Source: Treponema bryantii
Lineage (GTDB): Bacteria; Spirochaetota; Spirochaetia; Treponematales; Treponemataceae
Direction of reading: 5' to 3'
Length of the DNA: 64,000 nt
Assembly: GCF_036492245.1 (NCBI RefSeq)
Contig: NZ_AP025286.1
Location: 1,612,001-1,676,000, forward strand
The position numbers and the translations under genes are program-made. The notes below the pieces were generated by a model. The model saw only the letters and a list, made by a program, of their open reading frames with translations. It searched no databases and was not told the DNA's origin. The first letter of the stretch is position 1. Each line of letters opens with the position of its first letter. Shown here piece after piece: positions 34,709 to 43,739 of this stretch.

Positions 34709-35578
34709 ATGAGAGAATTTTGTACTATTATAATTATATTTGTATCACTTGCATTTATATCCTGTAAGACAACAAATCAACTTCAGGATACTGAAAAAAT
34801 TGAAGAAGAAACTGTTGCAGAAATAGAAATTGCACCACCTGTTATTGAAATTGAAATAAAAGAAGAAGAACCTGAAGCACCAAAACTCACACCTGAAGAA
34901 GAAGAGGCAATTCGTTGGGCTGGGATTCTTAAAGAATCTGAAAGTATGACTACTGAACAAAGAAAGTTTTATCTTCTTAAAAAGACTCGTGATTATGAAG
35001 TTGTAGGTGAAGATTTAGATTATAAAATAATGGTAAATGATGATACAAAAGAAGTAATTATTCAGTTTGAAGAAAGTGATAGTGAAGAAGACTGGAGAAA
35101 TAATTATCTGTTTTTACCATGGCCGTTAAAGCTTGATAATAAAATAGTCTGGACAACTTATGGTTATGCAAAAGTCTATAAGTCTGCAAATAATATTCCT
35201 ATAGATGAATTCTTTAAACAGATTGAACTGCATCCGGATTATAAAATTGTAATTTGGGGCTGGAGTATTGGTAGTGCAATGGCAAAAATTACTGCCCGAC
35301 ACTTTGAAATAAGAACTAAAAAACAGAAGAAAATTGATGAACTTACAACCTGGGGAGATGTAAAGTGCTGGTATAATCCATTTTATAGTGTTAAGAAAAG
35401 CTGTAAGAAAATCAGAGAGTATGTAACTCCAAATGATGTAGTTACCTGGTGTATTCCTGTGTGCCGGCGTGATGTAAAATGTGTAGTTGGAGATAAGTTC
35501 GGTTTCAGAAACAAAGATAGAGAACACTATCATTGTTATTATGAAGAATATGATTATTCAAAATATGAAGCAGAGTAA
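34709..35578 (+). CDS. Lipase class 3-like lipoprotein
   Basis: A 289-residue lipoprotein (lipobox ISC, C19) with an acidic Pro/Glu spacer to about residue 65. Later it has GWSIGSAMAKITARHF with S186 at the centre, a G-x-S-x-G nucleophile elbow. Then come ELTTWGDVKCW and YVTPNDVVTW, matching the strand and Asp-bearing loop of class 3 lipases, and a late HYHC that could supply the histidine. It may hydrolyse lipids or esters at the cell surface. The start at 34709 is chosen because the signal peptide begins there and the promoter ends 6 nt before; the longer upstream frame is non-coding. Confidence 0.6.
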   Translation: MREFCTIIIIFVSLAFISCKTTNQLQDTEKIEEETVAEIEIAPPVIEIEIKEEEPEAPKLTPEEEEAIRWAGILKESESMTTEQRKFYLLKKTRDYEVVGEDLDYKIMVNDDTKEVIIQFEESDSEEDWRNNYLFLPWPLKLDNKIVWTTYGYAKVYKSANNIPIDEFFKQIELHPDYKIVIWGWSIGSAMAKITARHFEIRTKKQKKIDELTTWGDVKCWYNPFYSVKKSCKKIREYVTPNDVVTWCIPVCRRDVKCVVGDKFGFRNKDREHYHCYYEEYDYSKYEAE

Positions 35579-35612
35579 AAAAAGCCCGTCATTATAAATG
35601 ACGGGCTTTTTT
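35577..35612. terminator. Bidirectional terminator between lipoprotein gene and frdA
   Basis: AAAAGCCCGTCATT and its exact complement form a 14-bp stem with a short loop, flanked by A- and T-runs. It ends the plus-strand lipoprotein transcript and the nine-gene minus-strand operon. Confidence 0.9.
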
Positions 35613-35648
35613 GTGATCTCTTTGTTTCTGCTCAGAGATCAGTCAAAA

Positions 35649-37286
35649 TTAGAGTGTAGCTCCAGGGATTTCTTTGTCGAACTCTGGGTTACCGTGATGG
35701 TAAGTTGGGAGTATCTTTGGAGAAACTGCGCTGCCCTTAATCTTTGCAGCTGCACGTTCCTTTTCGAAATCCTTTACGTGCTGGAGGCTGAGTTTGTCAG
35801 AAAGCTTAATCTTCTTGAACATCTTTCCAGCTTCAATACCAGCTTCGCGTCCGAATACAACTACGTCGAGGAGTGAGTTACCCATCAGGCGGTTTGTACC
35901 ATGAACACCACCAGAAGCTTCACCAGCTACGAGAAGGTTAGCAACGTTAGTGTGGCAAGTCTTGTCAATTTCAACACCACCATTCTGATAGTGGAGTGTA
36001 GGGTAAACAAGAATTGGTTCCTTACGGATATCGATTCCGTACTTAATGAACATGTTGTACATAGCAGGAATTGACTTAAGAATTGTTCCTTCTCCGTGGA
36101 TCATTTCGATCATTGGAGTATCAAGCCATACAGCATCCTGTACGTCATTATGAACACCACGGCCTTCACGAACTTCGCGGATAATACCAGAAGCGTTTAC
36201 GTCGCGTGTTTCAAGAGGGTGAATGTAAACTTCACCATCTTTATTGATAAGTTTTGCTCCAAGAGAGCGAACCTTTTCTGTTACAAGTTTACCAAGAATC
36301 TGAGTTGGGTAAGCAGCTCCAGTTGGGTGATACTGCAAAGAATCCTGATAGAGGAGTTTTGCACCAGCGCGGTATGCAATTACAAGACCGTCTGCTGTAG
36401 CACCGTAGTGGTTAGAAGTTGGGAAGCCCTGATAGTGCATACGTCCAGCACCACCAGTTGCAATGATTACAACCTTAGCCTTAGCAATGCGGATTTCTCC
36501 AGTTTCAATGTTCATAAGAACTGCACCACAAGCTTCGCCCTTGTCGTTCTTGATGATTTCGATAGCAGCTGTAAAGTCTACAACTGTAATCTTGTCTGCG
36601 CGGTTGAAAGTTTCATCGCGCAGCGTTCGCATGATTTCAGCACCAGAGTAGTCCTTACATGCATGCATACGCTTGCGGCTTGTTCCACCACCATGAGTTG
36701 TTACCATAGTTCCGTCTGGCATCTTGTCGAATTCAACACCAAGGTCGTTCAACCATTTGATTACAGATGGAGCCTTGTTTACGAGTGTATATACGAGTTC
36801 TGGTTTTCCGTCAAAGTGACCGCCACCAAAAGCGTCGAGGAAGTGCTGAGCAGGTGAGTCATTTGGCTTATCTGCAGCCTGGATTCCACCTTCTGCCATC
36901 ATTGTGTTAGCGTCACCAACACGGAGCTTTGTTACGAGAAGAACTTTTGCTCCAGCTTCAGAAGCCATGATTGCAGCAGAAGTTCCAGCTCCACCACCAC
37001 CAATTACGAGTACGTCTGACTCATAGTCAATGTGGTTAAGATCAATCTTTTCTGGCTCGAGGCGTGGTTTAGCCTGAAGCATTTCTGCGAGCTCGATAGG
37101 AGCCTGCTGTCCCTTGTTAGGACCAATCTTAAGTTCTGTGAACTGTTTCTTAATGCGGTCTGGGTGGAACTTCAAGAGAAGATCGTCTTTCTGTTCTGCT
37201 GTAAGACGAGCATGTTCAAATTTAAGGTTTTCTTCGCGTTTTTCAGCTACGATTTTCGCAGCATCGTCAAGGTAATTTCCGTACAT
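35649..37286 (-). CDS. frdA: Fumarate reductase-type flavoprotein subunit (soluble, non-covalent FAD type)
   Basis: A 545-residue flavoprotein. About 90 extra N-terminal residues precede the FAD motif VIGGGGAGTSAA. QYHPTG is the active-site region of succinate/fumarate enzymes, and GGVHGTNRLMGNSLLD is the C-terminal FAD motif. In E. coli FrdA the FAD is linked to the His of RSHTVAAEGG; here the matching site reads DANTMMAEGG, so the His is Asn and the FAD should be non-covalent, as in L-aspartate oxidase. The usual C-terminal helical domain is largely missing. No membrane anchor genes are present. It is the last gene of the Hdr-Flx operon, and its likely job is cytosolic fumarate reduction. 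Confidence 0.8.
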   Translation of the reverse strand: MYGNYLDDAAKIVAEKREENLKFEHARLTAEQKDDLLLKFHPDRIKKQFTELKIGPNKGQQAPIELAEMLQAKPRLEPEKIDLNHIDYESDVLVIGGGGAGTSAAIMASEAGAKVLLVTKLRVGDANTMMAEGGIQAADKPNDSPAQHFLDAFGGGHFDGKPELVYTLVNKAPSVIKWLNDLGVEFDKMPDGTMVTTHGGGTSRKRMHACKDYSGAEIMRTLRDETFNRADKITVVDFTAAIEIIKNDKGEACGAVLMNIETGEIRIAKAKVVIIATGGAGRMHYQGFPTSNHYGATADGLVIAYRAGAKLLYQDSLQYHPTGAAYPTQILGKLVTEKVRSLGAKLINKDGEVYIHPLETRDVNASGIIREVREGRGVHNDVQDAVWLDTPMIEMIHGEGTILKSIPAMYNMFIKYGIDIRKEPILVYPTLHYQNGGVEIDKTCHTNVANLLVAGEASGGVHGTNRLMGNSLLDVVVFGREAGIEAGKMFKKIKLSDKLSLQHVKDFEKERAAAKIKGSAVSPKILPTYHHGNPEFDKEIPGATL

Positions 37287-37300
37287 ATTCGTCTCCTTCC

Positions 37301-38002
37301 TTATTTTTCAATTTCGCGTGTGTTATACAGATTCTTAATCTGATCAATATTACCTGTACACATCTTTACAAGCTTCTTGATTTCAGCTTCGCATTTACCT
37401 TCATCGATTTCCTTAACACGGTCAATGAGGTGCTGACATTCCGGCTGGATGTACTTACCGTTGATACGGCGAGCAAGCTCTGCAACCTGTGGGTGAGAGA
37501 TTCCTGCTGGACAGCGGCTTGAACAGCAGCCACACATTACACAGTCGAATGAGAGGTCTGCACACTTTGCAAAATCGCCGCGCTGTGCATAAGCGATATA
37601 CTGCATTGTCTGCAGGTTCTGAGGACAGGCACGTGTACAAGCGTTACATCCTACACAAGAGTAAATCTCTGGATAGAGCTGCATCATAATCTGCTGCTCA
37701 GGTTTAATCTTATTAATATCGTAAATCTGCTTTACGAGAGGGAAGAATGGAAGAGTAGCGATATACATATCGTTTTCAACCTTCTTAGAACATGCCAGAC
37801 AAGTCTGAAGCTGATTCTGTCCCTTAATACGATAGATTGTAGCACAAGCACCGCAGAAACCGTTACGGCATCCGCAACCGCGCTTGAGCTGATATCCAGC
37901 ATATTCCATTGCGTTCATAATGGTAAGTTCAGCTGGAACATCATATTTTTTACCAAAAATATAAATTGTTGCCATTTCTTTTTCAGTTTTCTTTTCAGCC
38001 AT
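37301..38002 (-). CDS. frdB: Fumarate reductase-type iron-sulfur subunit (2Fe-2S plus HdrC-like)
   Basis: A 233-residue protein. Residues 35-75 hold a plant-type 2Fe-2S domain (CGCRNGFCGAC, then a distant C). Two 4Fe-4S motifs follow: CVGCNACTRACP and CVMCGCCSSRCP. This second half looks more like HdrC than like the 3Fe-4S/4Fe-4S half of FrdB/SdhB. In methanogen thiol:fumarate reductase TfrB, a FrdB-like part is fused to an HdrB-like CCG domain; here the CCG protein is the separate HdrB of the same operon. It would wire HdrB/C to the flavoprotein. AGGAG precedes the ATG. Confidence 0.78.
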   Translation of the reverse strand: MAEKKTEKEMATIYIFGKKYDVPAELTIMNAMEYAGYQLKRGCGCRNGFCGACATIYRIKGQNQLQTCLACSKKVENDMYIATLPFFPLVKQIYDINKIKPEQQIMMQLYPEIYSCVGCNACTRACPQNLQTMQYIAYAQRGDFAKCADLSFDCVMCGCCSSRCPAGISHPQVAELARRINGKYIQPECQHLIDRVKEIDEGKCEAEIKKLVKMCTGNIDQIKNLYNTREIEK

Positions 38003-38018
38003 TTTTTGCTCCTATAAA

Positions 38019-38849
38019 TTAATACTCTGGTGGTAATTCACCGAGCTGATCAAAGCTGAATACTGGACCGTCTTTACAAACGAACTTGTCACCAATATTA
38101 CAGCGTCCACATTTACCGATACCGCACTTCATGCGCATTTCCATAGTTGTGAAAATCTGTTCATCCTTGAAGCCAAGGTCCTTAAGGATTTTCAACGACA
38201 TGTGGATAAGGATTGGAGGTCCACACATGATTACTGTCATGCCGGCATCCGGTTTAAGCTCTGTGATGAATGGTGGTACGAATCCAACGTGACCATCCCA
38301 GCCTTCTTCTGCACGGTCGATTGTGATATCGATAGAACAGTTTGGCTGTTTCATCCATACATTCTGCATCTCATCAAGGCGAACAAGGTCTGCCTTTGAG
38401 CGGGCACCGTAAATTACCTGAATCTTACCGTAGTTTTCGCGGTGATCCATCATATAATTTACTACAGAGTGTACAGGAGCAATACCAATACCTCCGGCAA
38501 TTACGAGAATATCTTTTCCTTTAAGAGCGCCTTCTACAGGGAATCCGTTTCCAACTGGTCCGCGCAGACAAATCTGTTGACCAACTTCTGCGTTGTGGAG
38601 CCATTCAGTTACACAACCGCACTTTTTGATTGAGAATTCCATGTGAGATTCGAGAGTAGGTGAAGATGTAATAGAAATCATTGATTCACCAACACCAGGA
38701 ACGATGAGCATTGCGCACTGTCCCGGGATATGGTTGAACAATTTCTTTCCATCAAGTCCTACTACGCTGAAAGTTTTAACGTCAGGAGTTTCCTGCTTGA
38801 TGTCAATAATTTTTCCGATGTAAGGGATAAATGATTCGTTCTGTTCCAT
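38019..38849 (-). CDS. flxA: FlxA/HydG-type NAD(P)H and FAD subunit
   Basis: A 276-residue ferredoxin-reductase-like protein: FAD domain (about 10-105; GQCAMLIVPGVGESMISITSSP region), NAD(P) domain (DILVIAGGIGIAPVHSVV at about 118-134) and a C-terminal 2Fe-2S motif (CGIGKCGRCNIG, then VCKDGPVF). This is the gamma subunit type of Pyrococcus sulfhydrogenase and FlxA of bacterial Flx-Hdr complexes. It would accept electrons from NADH in the cytosol. The ATG overlaps the stop of the upstream gene by 1 nt. Confidence 0.85.
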   Translation of the reverse strand: MEQNESFIPYIGKIIDIKQETPDVKTFSVVGLDGKKLFNHIPGQCAMLIVPGVGESMISITSSPTLESHMEFSIKKCGCVTEWLHNAEVGQQICLRGPVGNGFPVEGALKGKDILVIAGGIGIAPVHSVVNYMMDHRENYGKIQVIYGARSKADLVRLDEMQNVWMKQPNCSIDITIDRAEEGWDGHVGFVPPFITELKPDAGMTVIMCGPPILIHMSLKILKDLGFKDEQIFTTMEMRMKCGIGKCGRCNIGDKFVCKDGPVFSFDQLGELPPEY

Positions 38850-39916
38850 TATTTATCTCCTCCAATATCATCTGTTTCCTGAACAGCTTTGATAACTTTT
38901 ACGATGTTCATATTTACAGGGCAACTTTCGAGACAGCGACCACAACCTACGCAGCTGAACAAGCCTTCGTGTGCCATTGGATAGTACATGAGCTTGTGCA
39001 TAAAGCGCTGGCGGCTTCTTTCCTTCTGTGTGTGACGAGGGTTTTCTGCAGCCATCTGAGTGAAGTCGTTGTACATACAAGAGTCCCAGCAGCGGATCTG
39101 GCGGATTCCCTTATCTGTTCCTGTGTCAAAGTCTCGAACGTCAAAACACATACAGGTAGGGCAAACATAAGTACAAGTTCCGCATCCAAGACAAGCTTCA
39201 GAAACTTTATCCCAAACTTTTGAGTTGAAGATCTTGAGCATGTCTTTGCCCTGGAATTTTGAAAGATCAAGATGAGCAAACGGAAGTTTTTCTGTCTTGT
39301 CTTTAATATCTTTCTTAGCAGCTTCTACAGCTTTAGCGTCACCATCAGCGAGTGCTGACTTAGCAGCTTCTACAAACTTCTTACCTTTGTCTGTGTTTGC
39401 TTCAAAGAAATATTTTCCGTCAGCAAGCCAGCAGCTTACATCGCCTTTTGAACCATTCTTGTCTGTATCAAGGCTTGCGTCGATTCCGTATGTAGAACAG
39501 AAACAGGTCTTAGCAGGTTCGTTACATGCGAGTGTAATTACTGTTCCATGGTCGCGGCGGTTCTTGTAATAAGAATCAACCGGATTCATATGAAGGTAAA
39601 CATTGTCGATTACTGTAAATCCAACTGCATCACAAGGACGTACACCGAAAACTACAAAGTCTTCGAGTTCCTTGCGTGGGTCTTCCATTGTGATTTCTTT
39701 TCCCTTCATTGTGTAGCTAACCATATGCTCAGTCTTAGGGAAGAAGAAGTCTTTAGCAGAGCGGACTGTCTTTAAGTTAGAAGAAAGCTTTACGCCTTTT
39801 TCCCACTTTTTGAAGTCTGCTTTGCCAGTATTGTTGTCTACCGGCAGGTACAGAGGCTGCTTTGTGCCGATGAGCTCAAACAATGAATCAATTTTATCAG
39901 CTGTAATAGATAACAT
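38849..39916 (-). CDS. flxB: FlxB/HydB-type 4Fe-4S dicluster subunit
   Basis: A 355-residue protein like the beta subunit of archaeal sulfhydrogenase. The C-terminal half carries CLGCGTCTYVCPTCMC and, later, CVGCGRCLESCP, plus the family-specific RCWDSCMYNDFT and HKLMYYP segments. An alanine/lysine-rich insert lies near residues 170-205. It would pass electrons between FlxA and the Hdr part. It overlaps both neighbours by 1 nt, so translation is strictly coupled. Confidence 0.82.
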   Translation of the reverse strand: MLSITADKIDSLFELIGTKQPLYLPVDNNTGKADFKKWEKGVKLSSNLKTVRSAKDFFFPKTEHMVSYTMKGKEITMEDPRKELEDFVVFGVRPCDAVGFTVIDNVYLHMNPVDSYYKNRRDHGTVITLACNEPAKTCFCSTYGIDASLDTDKNGSKGDVSCWLADGKYFFEANTDKGKKFVEAAKSALADGDAKAVEAAKKDIKDKTEKLPFAHLDLSKFQGKDMLKIFNSKVWDKVSEACLGCGTCTYVCPTCMCFDVRDFDTGTDKGIRQIRCWDSCMYNDFTQMAAENPRHTQKERSRQRFMHKLMYYPMAHEGLFSCVGCGRCLESCPVNMNIVKVIKAVQETDDIGGDK

Positions 39917-40878
39917 TATTCAGCCTCCTTATCGTGAGAGCGGTCCCAAACGATAGTTGTTTCAGGGTCGCCTTCGGCATTAAATGTAAGCATAGCCGGT
40001 TTAGATTCCATATCTGCTCCAGCCTGATAGTCGCCGTAAATCTCGTTGATATCTTTAATGAACTTGCGGTTCAAGAGATACAATGGGATGTTCTGTGGAC
40101 AAACGCGTGAACATTCACCACAGTCTGTACAGCGGCCGGCAACGTGCCATGCGCGGATAATATGGAAGAGGCTTTCTTCAAAGTTAGTCTGTGCAACTTT
40201 CTGAGAAGTGTACAGTTTGTTGTTGTCGAATACACATTTTTCGCAGGTACATGCAGGACAAATGTCACGGCATGCATTACAGCGCAGACAGCGGGAAAAC
40301 TCATTCTTCCAGAATGAGTCGCGCTCATCTGCAGTCATTGCTTCAATCTTTGCAACTTCTGCCATGCGTGTAGATTCAACAGGAGTAACGTCTGCTTCAA
40401 CTCCGATAAGCTCGTCGCATGAAACTGGCTTTTTATTCTTACAGGTTTCGCAAACGTCACCACCGTCGAGAGTGTCCTGACATGGAACTCCGATAGCATA
40501 AACGTCGTCGCGTGTAATGCGGTTTTCTTTCAAAAGCTGTGTAAATGAGTAAGTATCATTTGGCTTAAGGAAAACAAGAACATGTTCCTGTGGAATTGGG
40601 GCATCCTGAGCGTTTGGATCACGCTGTTTTGCCATTGTATTATTCATTCTTGTTGTGCTTTTAGCGATTTCAATTTTTCTTGTAATTCCTACAAGATATT
40701 TTGAAAGGTTAGCAGCACAGTATTTGTTGAATACAAAGTCTTTATCGAGTTCTTCTGCACTTGAGAAAACTGCAGGAGTAATATCATCTTCAAAAAGACC
40801 TTTTTTCCAGCCAACTACTTTCTGAACTTTGCCTTCTGCAAGAAGTTCTTTTGCACGTGCGATTAATTTGTCTTGCAT
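39916..40878 (-). CDS. flxC: FlxC-like 4Fe-4S dicluster subunit
   Basis: A 320-residue protein with a DUF-type N-terminal half (VVGWKKGLFEDDITPAVF, similar to F420 hydrogenase beta-like proteins) and two 4Fe-4S motifs: CLRCNACRDICPAC and CTDCGECSRVCPQN. An extra cysteine set, CDELIGVE and VCETCKNKK, lies before them. It begins 16 nt inside the MvhD-like gene, and its family role is electron transfer in Flx/Hdr complexes. The FlxB/FlxC naming is by similarity of architecture. Confidence 0.75.
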   Translation of the reverse strand: MQDKLIARAKELLAEGKVQKVVGWKKGLFEDDITPAVFSSAEELDKDFVFNKYCAANLSKYLVGITRKIEIAKSTTRMNNTMAKQRDPNAQDAPIPQEHVLVFLKPNDTYSFTQLLKENRITRDDVYAIGVPCQDTLDGGDVCETCKNKKPVSCDELIGVEADVTPVESTRMAEVAKIEAMTADERDSFWKNEFSRCLRCNACRDICPACTCEKCVFDNNKLYTSQKVAQTNFEESLFHIIRAWHVAGRCTDCGECSRVCPQNIPLYLLNRKFIKDINEIYGDYQAGADMESKPAMLTFNAEGDPETTIVWDRSHDKEAE

Positions 40879-41303
40879 CTTACATCCTCCAGCTTTTTAC
40901 ATTCGCCAAGCTCAGTAATCTGCTTTACGAAATCGTTCATAATTCCGGCAAAGCGTACACCTTCGGCAGCAGAACACCATTCAACGCGTGTACGACCTTT
41001 CTCAATTCCAAGGTAATCGAGCATAGAGAAAAGAAGAGTCATACGGCGGCGTGCAAAGTAGTTTCCGGTAGAGTAGTGACAGTCACCAGGGTGACATCCA
41101 CACAAAATAACTCCGTCTGCTCCGCGCTGGAATGCACGCAAAATAAAGAGCGGATTCAAGCGGCAGGAACATGGGATACGAATAATCTTTACATTTCCAG
41201 GATACTCGAGACGGTTGTTACCAGCCAGGTCGGCACCTGCATAAGAACACCAGTTACAGCAGAATGCTACAATCTTTGGCGTCCAGTTTTTATTTTCACT
41301 CAT
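40863..41303 (-). CDS. flxD: MvhD/FlxD-type 2Fe-2S protein
   Basis: A 146-residue protein. KIVAFCCNWCSYAGADLAG, RIPCSCRLNP and DGVILCGCHPGDCHY are the conserved cysteine blocks of the F420-non-reducing hydrogenase delta subunit (MvhD) family. In methanogen complexes MvhD is the link between the electron donor and HdrA. Here it sits between hdrA and the Flx genes, which places it as the bridge between NADH-oxidising and bifurcating parts. Start overlaps nothing; a short 18-nt gap follows hdrA. Confidence 0.88.
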   Translation of the reverse strand: MSENKNWTPKIVAFCCNWCSYAGADLAGNNRLEYPGNVKIIRIPCSCRLNPLFILRAFQRGADGVILCGCHPGDCHYSTGNYFARRRMTLLFSMLDYLGIEKGRTRVEWCSAAEGVRFAGIMNDFVKQITELGECKKLEDVRCKTN

Positions 41304-41321
41304 AGTTCATTTCTTCAGTTA

Positions 41322-43334
41322 TTAGAGAACTGAATCAACCTCCGCCAAGATTTGTTTGTTGCTGAATCCCTTAAGATCCATAGCGCCAGAAGGACATGCA
41401 ACTGTACAAGCACCACAACCGTGACACATTGCACTGTTTACCTGAGATACGTGGCGTGTAATTGTAGTTCTGTTTGGACCACGGAAATCCTTATCAACAT
41501 AAGAAATAGCTCCGTAAGGACAAACGTTTGCACACTGTCCACAACCGTTACAAGCATTTTCATCAGGATTTGCAGTACAAGGGTCGTTCTTGAGCTTGTC
41601 TTTTACGAGCAAGCAGATTGCCTTTGCAGCAGCACCAGAAGACTGAGCAACAGTTTCAGGAATATCTTTTGGTCCCTGACAGCATCCTGCAAGGAAGATA
41701 CCTGCAGTTGGGCTTTCAACAGGACGGAGTTTTGCGTGAGCTTCGAGGAAGAAGTCGTTGTTGTCCATAGAAGTTGTAAGCATTGTAGCAAGTGGACGAG
41801 CAGATTTGTCTGCTTCGATAGATGCTGCAAGAACAACCATATCAGCCTTGATATGAACCTGTTTGTTCAAAATCAAATCGCTTCCCTGAACATCAAGAGT
41901 TCCGTCGCTCTGAGGAGTAACTTTTCCTACCTGACCTTTGATGTAGTGAACGCCATACTGTTCAACAGCGCGGCGATAGAATTCATCAAAGAGTTTACCT
42001 GGAGTACGAACGTCAATGTAGAATACATAACAGTTAGTATCAGGATAATGGTCGCGTGTAAGGATTGCGTGTTTTGCAGTATACATACAACAGATCTTAG
42101 AGCAGTACTCGTGACCTTTTGTAGAATCTGCAGAACAGCGTGAACCTACACACTGTACGAATACGATAGTCTTTGGCTCTTTTCCGTCTGAAGGGCGGAG
42201 AAGGTGACCGTTTGTAGGACCAGAAGCGTTGCAGAGACGTTCGAATTCAAGTGATGAAACAACGTCCGGGCTCTGGTTATAAGCGTATTCGTCAAACTTC
42301 TCGAGAGAGATAGGATTATATCCAGTTGCTACGATAATAGCACCGTACTTTTCTGTAATGATTTCTTCTTTCTGATCAAATTTGATAGCCCCTGCGGCAC
42401 AAGCTTTTTCACAGAATCCACAAACATTGTCTTTACCGTTAGCAAGACCCTTCATGTGGAGACAGTAGTTAGCATCAATGTTTGCTACCTTTGGAACAGC
42501 CTGGGCAAATGGAATATCAATTGCCTTGCGATTATTCAAACCAAGGTTAAAGCTGTTTGGAACCTTCTTGTTAGGACACTTTTCGATACAAGCACCACAA
42601 CCTGTACACTTTGTTTCATCAACATAGCGTGGGTGACGTTTGATATCGATTTCGAAGTTTCCGATATATCCTGAAACTCTGCTAACTTCAGAAGCTGAAA
42701 GAATGCGGATGTTAGGATTCTGGCTAACTTCTGTCATCTTTGGAGTTACGATACAAGATGCACAGTCCAAAGTAGGGAAGGTTTTATCAAGTTTAGCCAT
42801 CTTACCACCGACAGTGTAGTCTTTTTCTACGATGTCTACTGGGAAACCAGCATCTGCGATGTCGAGGGCAGCTGTAATACCGGCAATACCACCACCAATT
42901 ACCAAAGCGCGCTTTGTCATTGGAGTTTCACCTGCGATAAGAGGTGTGTCGAGGATTGTCTTTGCAATGGCAGCTTTACCAAGAGCAATGGCCTTTTCTG
43001 TAGCCTGCTCCATATCTTTCATTACCCATGAAGTCTGTTCACGGATATTTGCAACTTCAACTTTGAATGGGTTGAGACCAGCACGCTCTGCGCATGAACG
43101 GAAGGTTTTTTCGTGCATACGTGGAGAACATGAACAAAGAACAACGCCTGTAAGCTTGTCGTCTTTGATATGGTCTTCAATCATTTTCTGACCAGCAGAT
43201 GAACACATGTAAGTGTAGTGTGTTGAATAAACAACTCCGTCTACCTTTCCAAGTTCTTCTGCAACTTTTTCTACGTCAACTGTTCCGGCAATGTTAGTAC
43301 CACAGTGACATACAAATACACCAATTCTTTCCAT
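41322..43334 (-). CDS. hdrA: HdrA, FAD-containing electron-bifurcating subunit
   Basis: A 670-residue protein. The N-terminal block (GVFVCHCGTNIAGTVD, CSCSPRMHEKTFR) is the HdrA-specific iron-sulfur region. GGGIAGITAALDIADAG binds FAD, with LDCASCIVTPKM after it. Internal and C-terminal ferredoxin motifs follow: CTGCGACIEKCP, CGFCEKACAAG, CNGCGQCANVCP and CHGCGACTVACP. HdrA FAD splits electron pairs, sending one to ferredoxin and one to the high-potential HdrB side. The gene lies 15 nt after hdrC. All expected motifs are present. Confidence 0.93.
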   Translation of the reverse strand: MERIGVFVCHCGTNIAGTVDVEKVAEELGKVDGVVYSTHYTYMCSSAGQKMIEDHIKDDKLTGVVLCSCSPRMHEKTFRSCAERAGLNPFKVEVANIREQTSWVMKDMEQATEKAIALGKAAIAKTILDTPLIAGETPMTKRALVIGGGIAGITAALDIADAGFPVDIVEKDYTVGGKMAKLDKTFPTLDCASCIVTPKMTEVSQNPNIRILSASEVSRVSGYIGNFEIDIKRHPRYVDETKCTGCGACIEKCPNKKVPNSFNLGLNNRKAIDIPFAQAVPKVANIDANYCLHMKGLANGKDNVCGFCEKACAAGAIKFDQKEEIITEKYGAIIVATGYNPISLEKFDEYAYNQSPDVVSSLEFERLCNASGPTNGHLLRPSDGKEPKTIVFVQCVGSRCSADSTKGHEYCSKICCMYTAKHAILTRDHYPDTNCYVFYIDVRTPGKLFDEFYRRAVEQYGVHYIKGQVGKVTPQSDGTLDVQGSDLILNKQVHIKADMVVLAASIEADKSARPLATMLTTSMDNNDFFLEAHAKLRPVESPTAGIFLAGCCQGPKDIPETVAQSSGAAAKAICLLVKDKLKNDPCTANPDENACNGCGQCANVCPYGAISYVDKDFRGPNRTTITRHVSQVNSAMCHGCGACTVACPSGAMDLKGFSNKQILAEVDSVL

Positions 43335-43349
43335 TTTCTATGTCACTCC

Positions 43350-43739
43350 TTATTTCTTGTACTTTCTGAAAGCACTAACGATAGCCTGCTGAGGCATATC
43401 ATCATCCAGATGCTCTGGAACCTGAACAGGATCAAGACGGTGAGGACCGCGCTGACCTTCAACATACTGACGTACACCGTCAATCAGTTTAGCTGGTTCT
43501 ACCTGGCGTGGACAACGCTCGAGGCAGGCAAAACATGAAAGACATGCATAGATTGATTTAGAATTCAAAAGAGGCTCGAGGTCTCCGTTTTCTACCATCT
43601 GAACAAACTGATGTGGATGATATTCCATAGCATCATAGTTAGGGCAGGTAGCAGAACATTTACCGCAGACCATACATTTCTTAGGATTTACGCCGCTTTT
43701 CAAAAGGATAATTTCTTTTGCAAGTTCGTTGTTTTCCAT
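43350..43739 (-). CDS. hdrC: HdrC, 4Fe-4S subunit
   Basis: A 129-residue protein with two 4Fe-4S motifs, CMVCGKCSATCPN and CLSCFACLERCPR, at the usual HdrC spacing. It conducts electrons from HdrA to HdrB. Its ATG shares one base with the hdrB stop codon. Confidence 0.92.
   Translation of the reverse strand: MENNELAKEIILLKSGVNPKKCMVCGKCSATCPNYDAMEYHPHQFVQMVENGDLEPLLNSKSIYACLSCFACLERCPRQVEPAKLIDGVRQYVEGQRGPHRLDPVQVPEHLDDDMPQQAIVSAFRKYKK

Noticed and set aside
36096-36857. Long plus-strand open frames opposite the Frd and Hdr genes
   Set aside because: They are antisense shadows of well-supported coding regions with no ribosome sites and Cys/Ser-rich nonsense composition.
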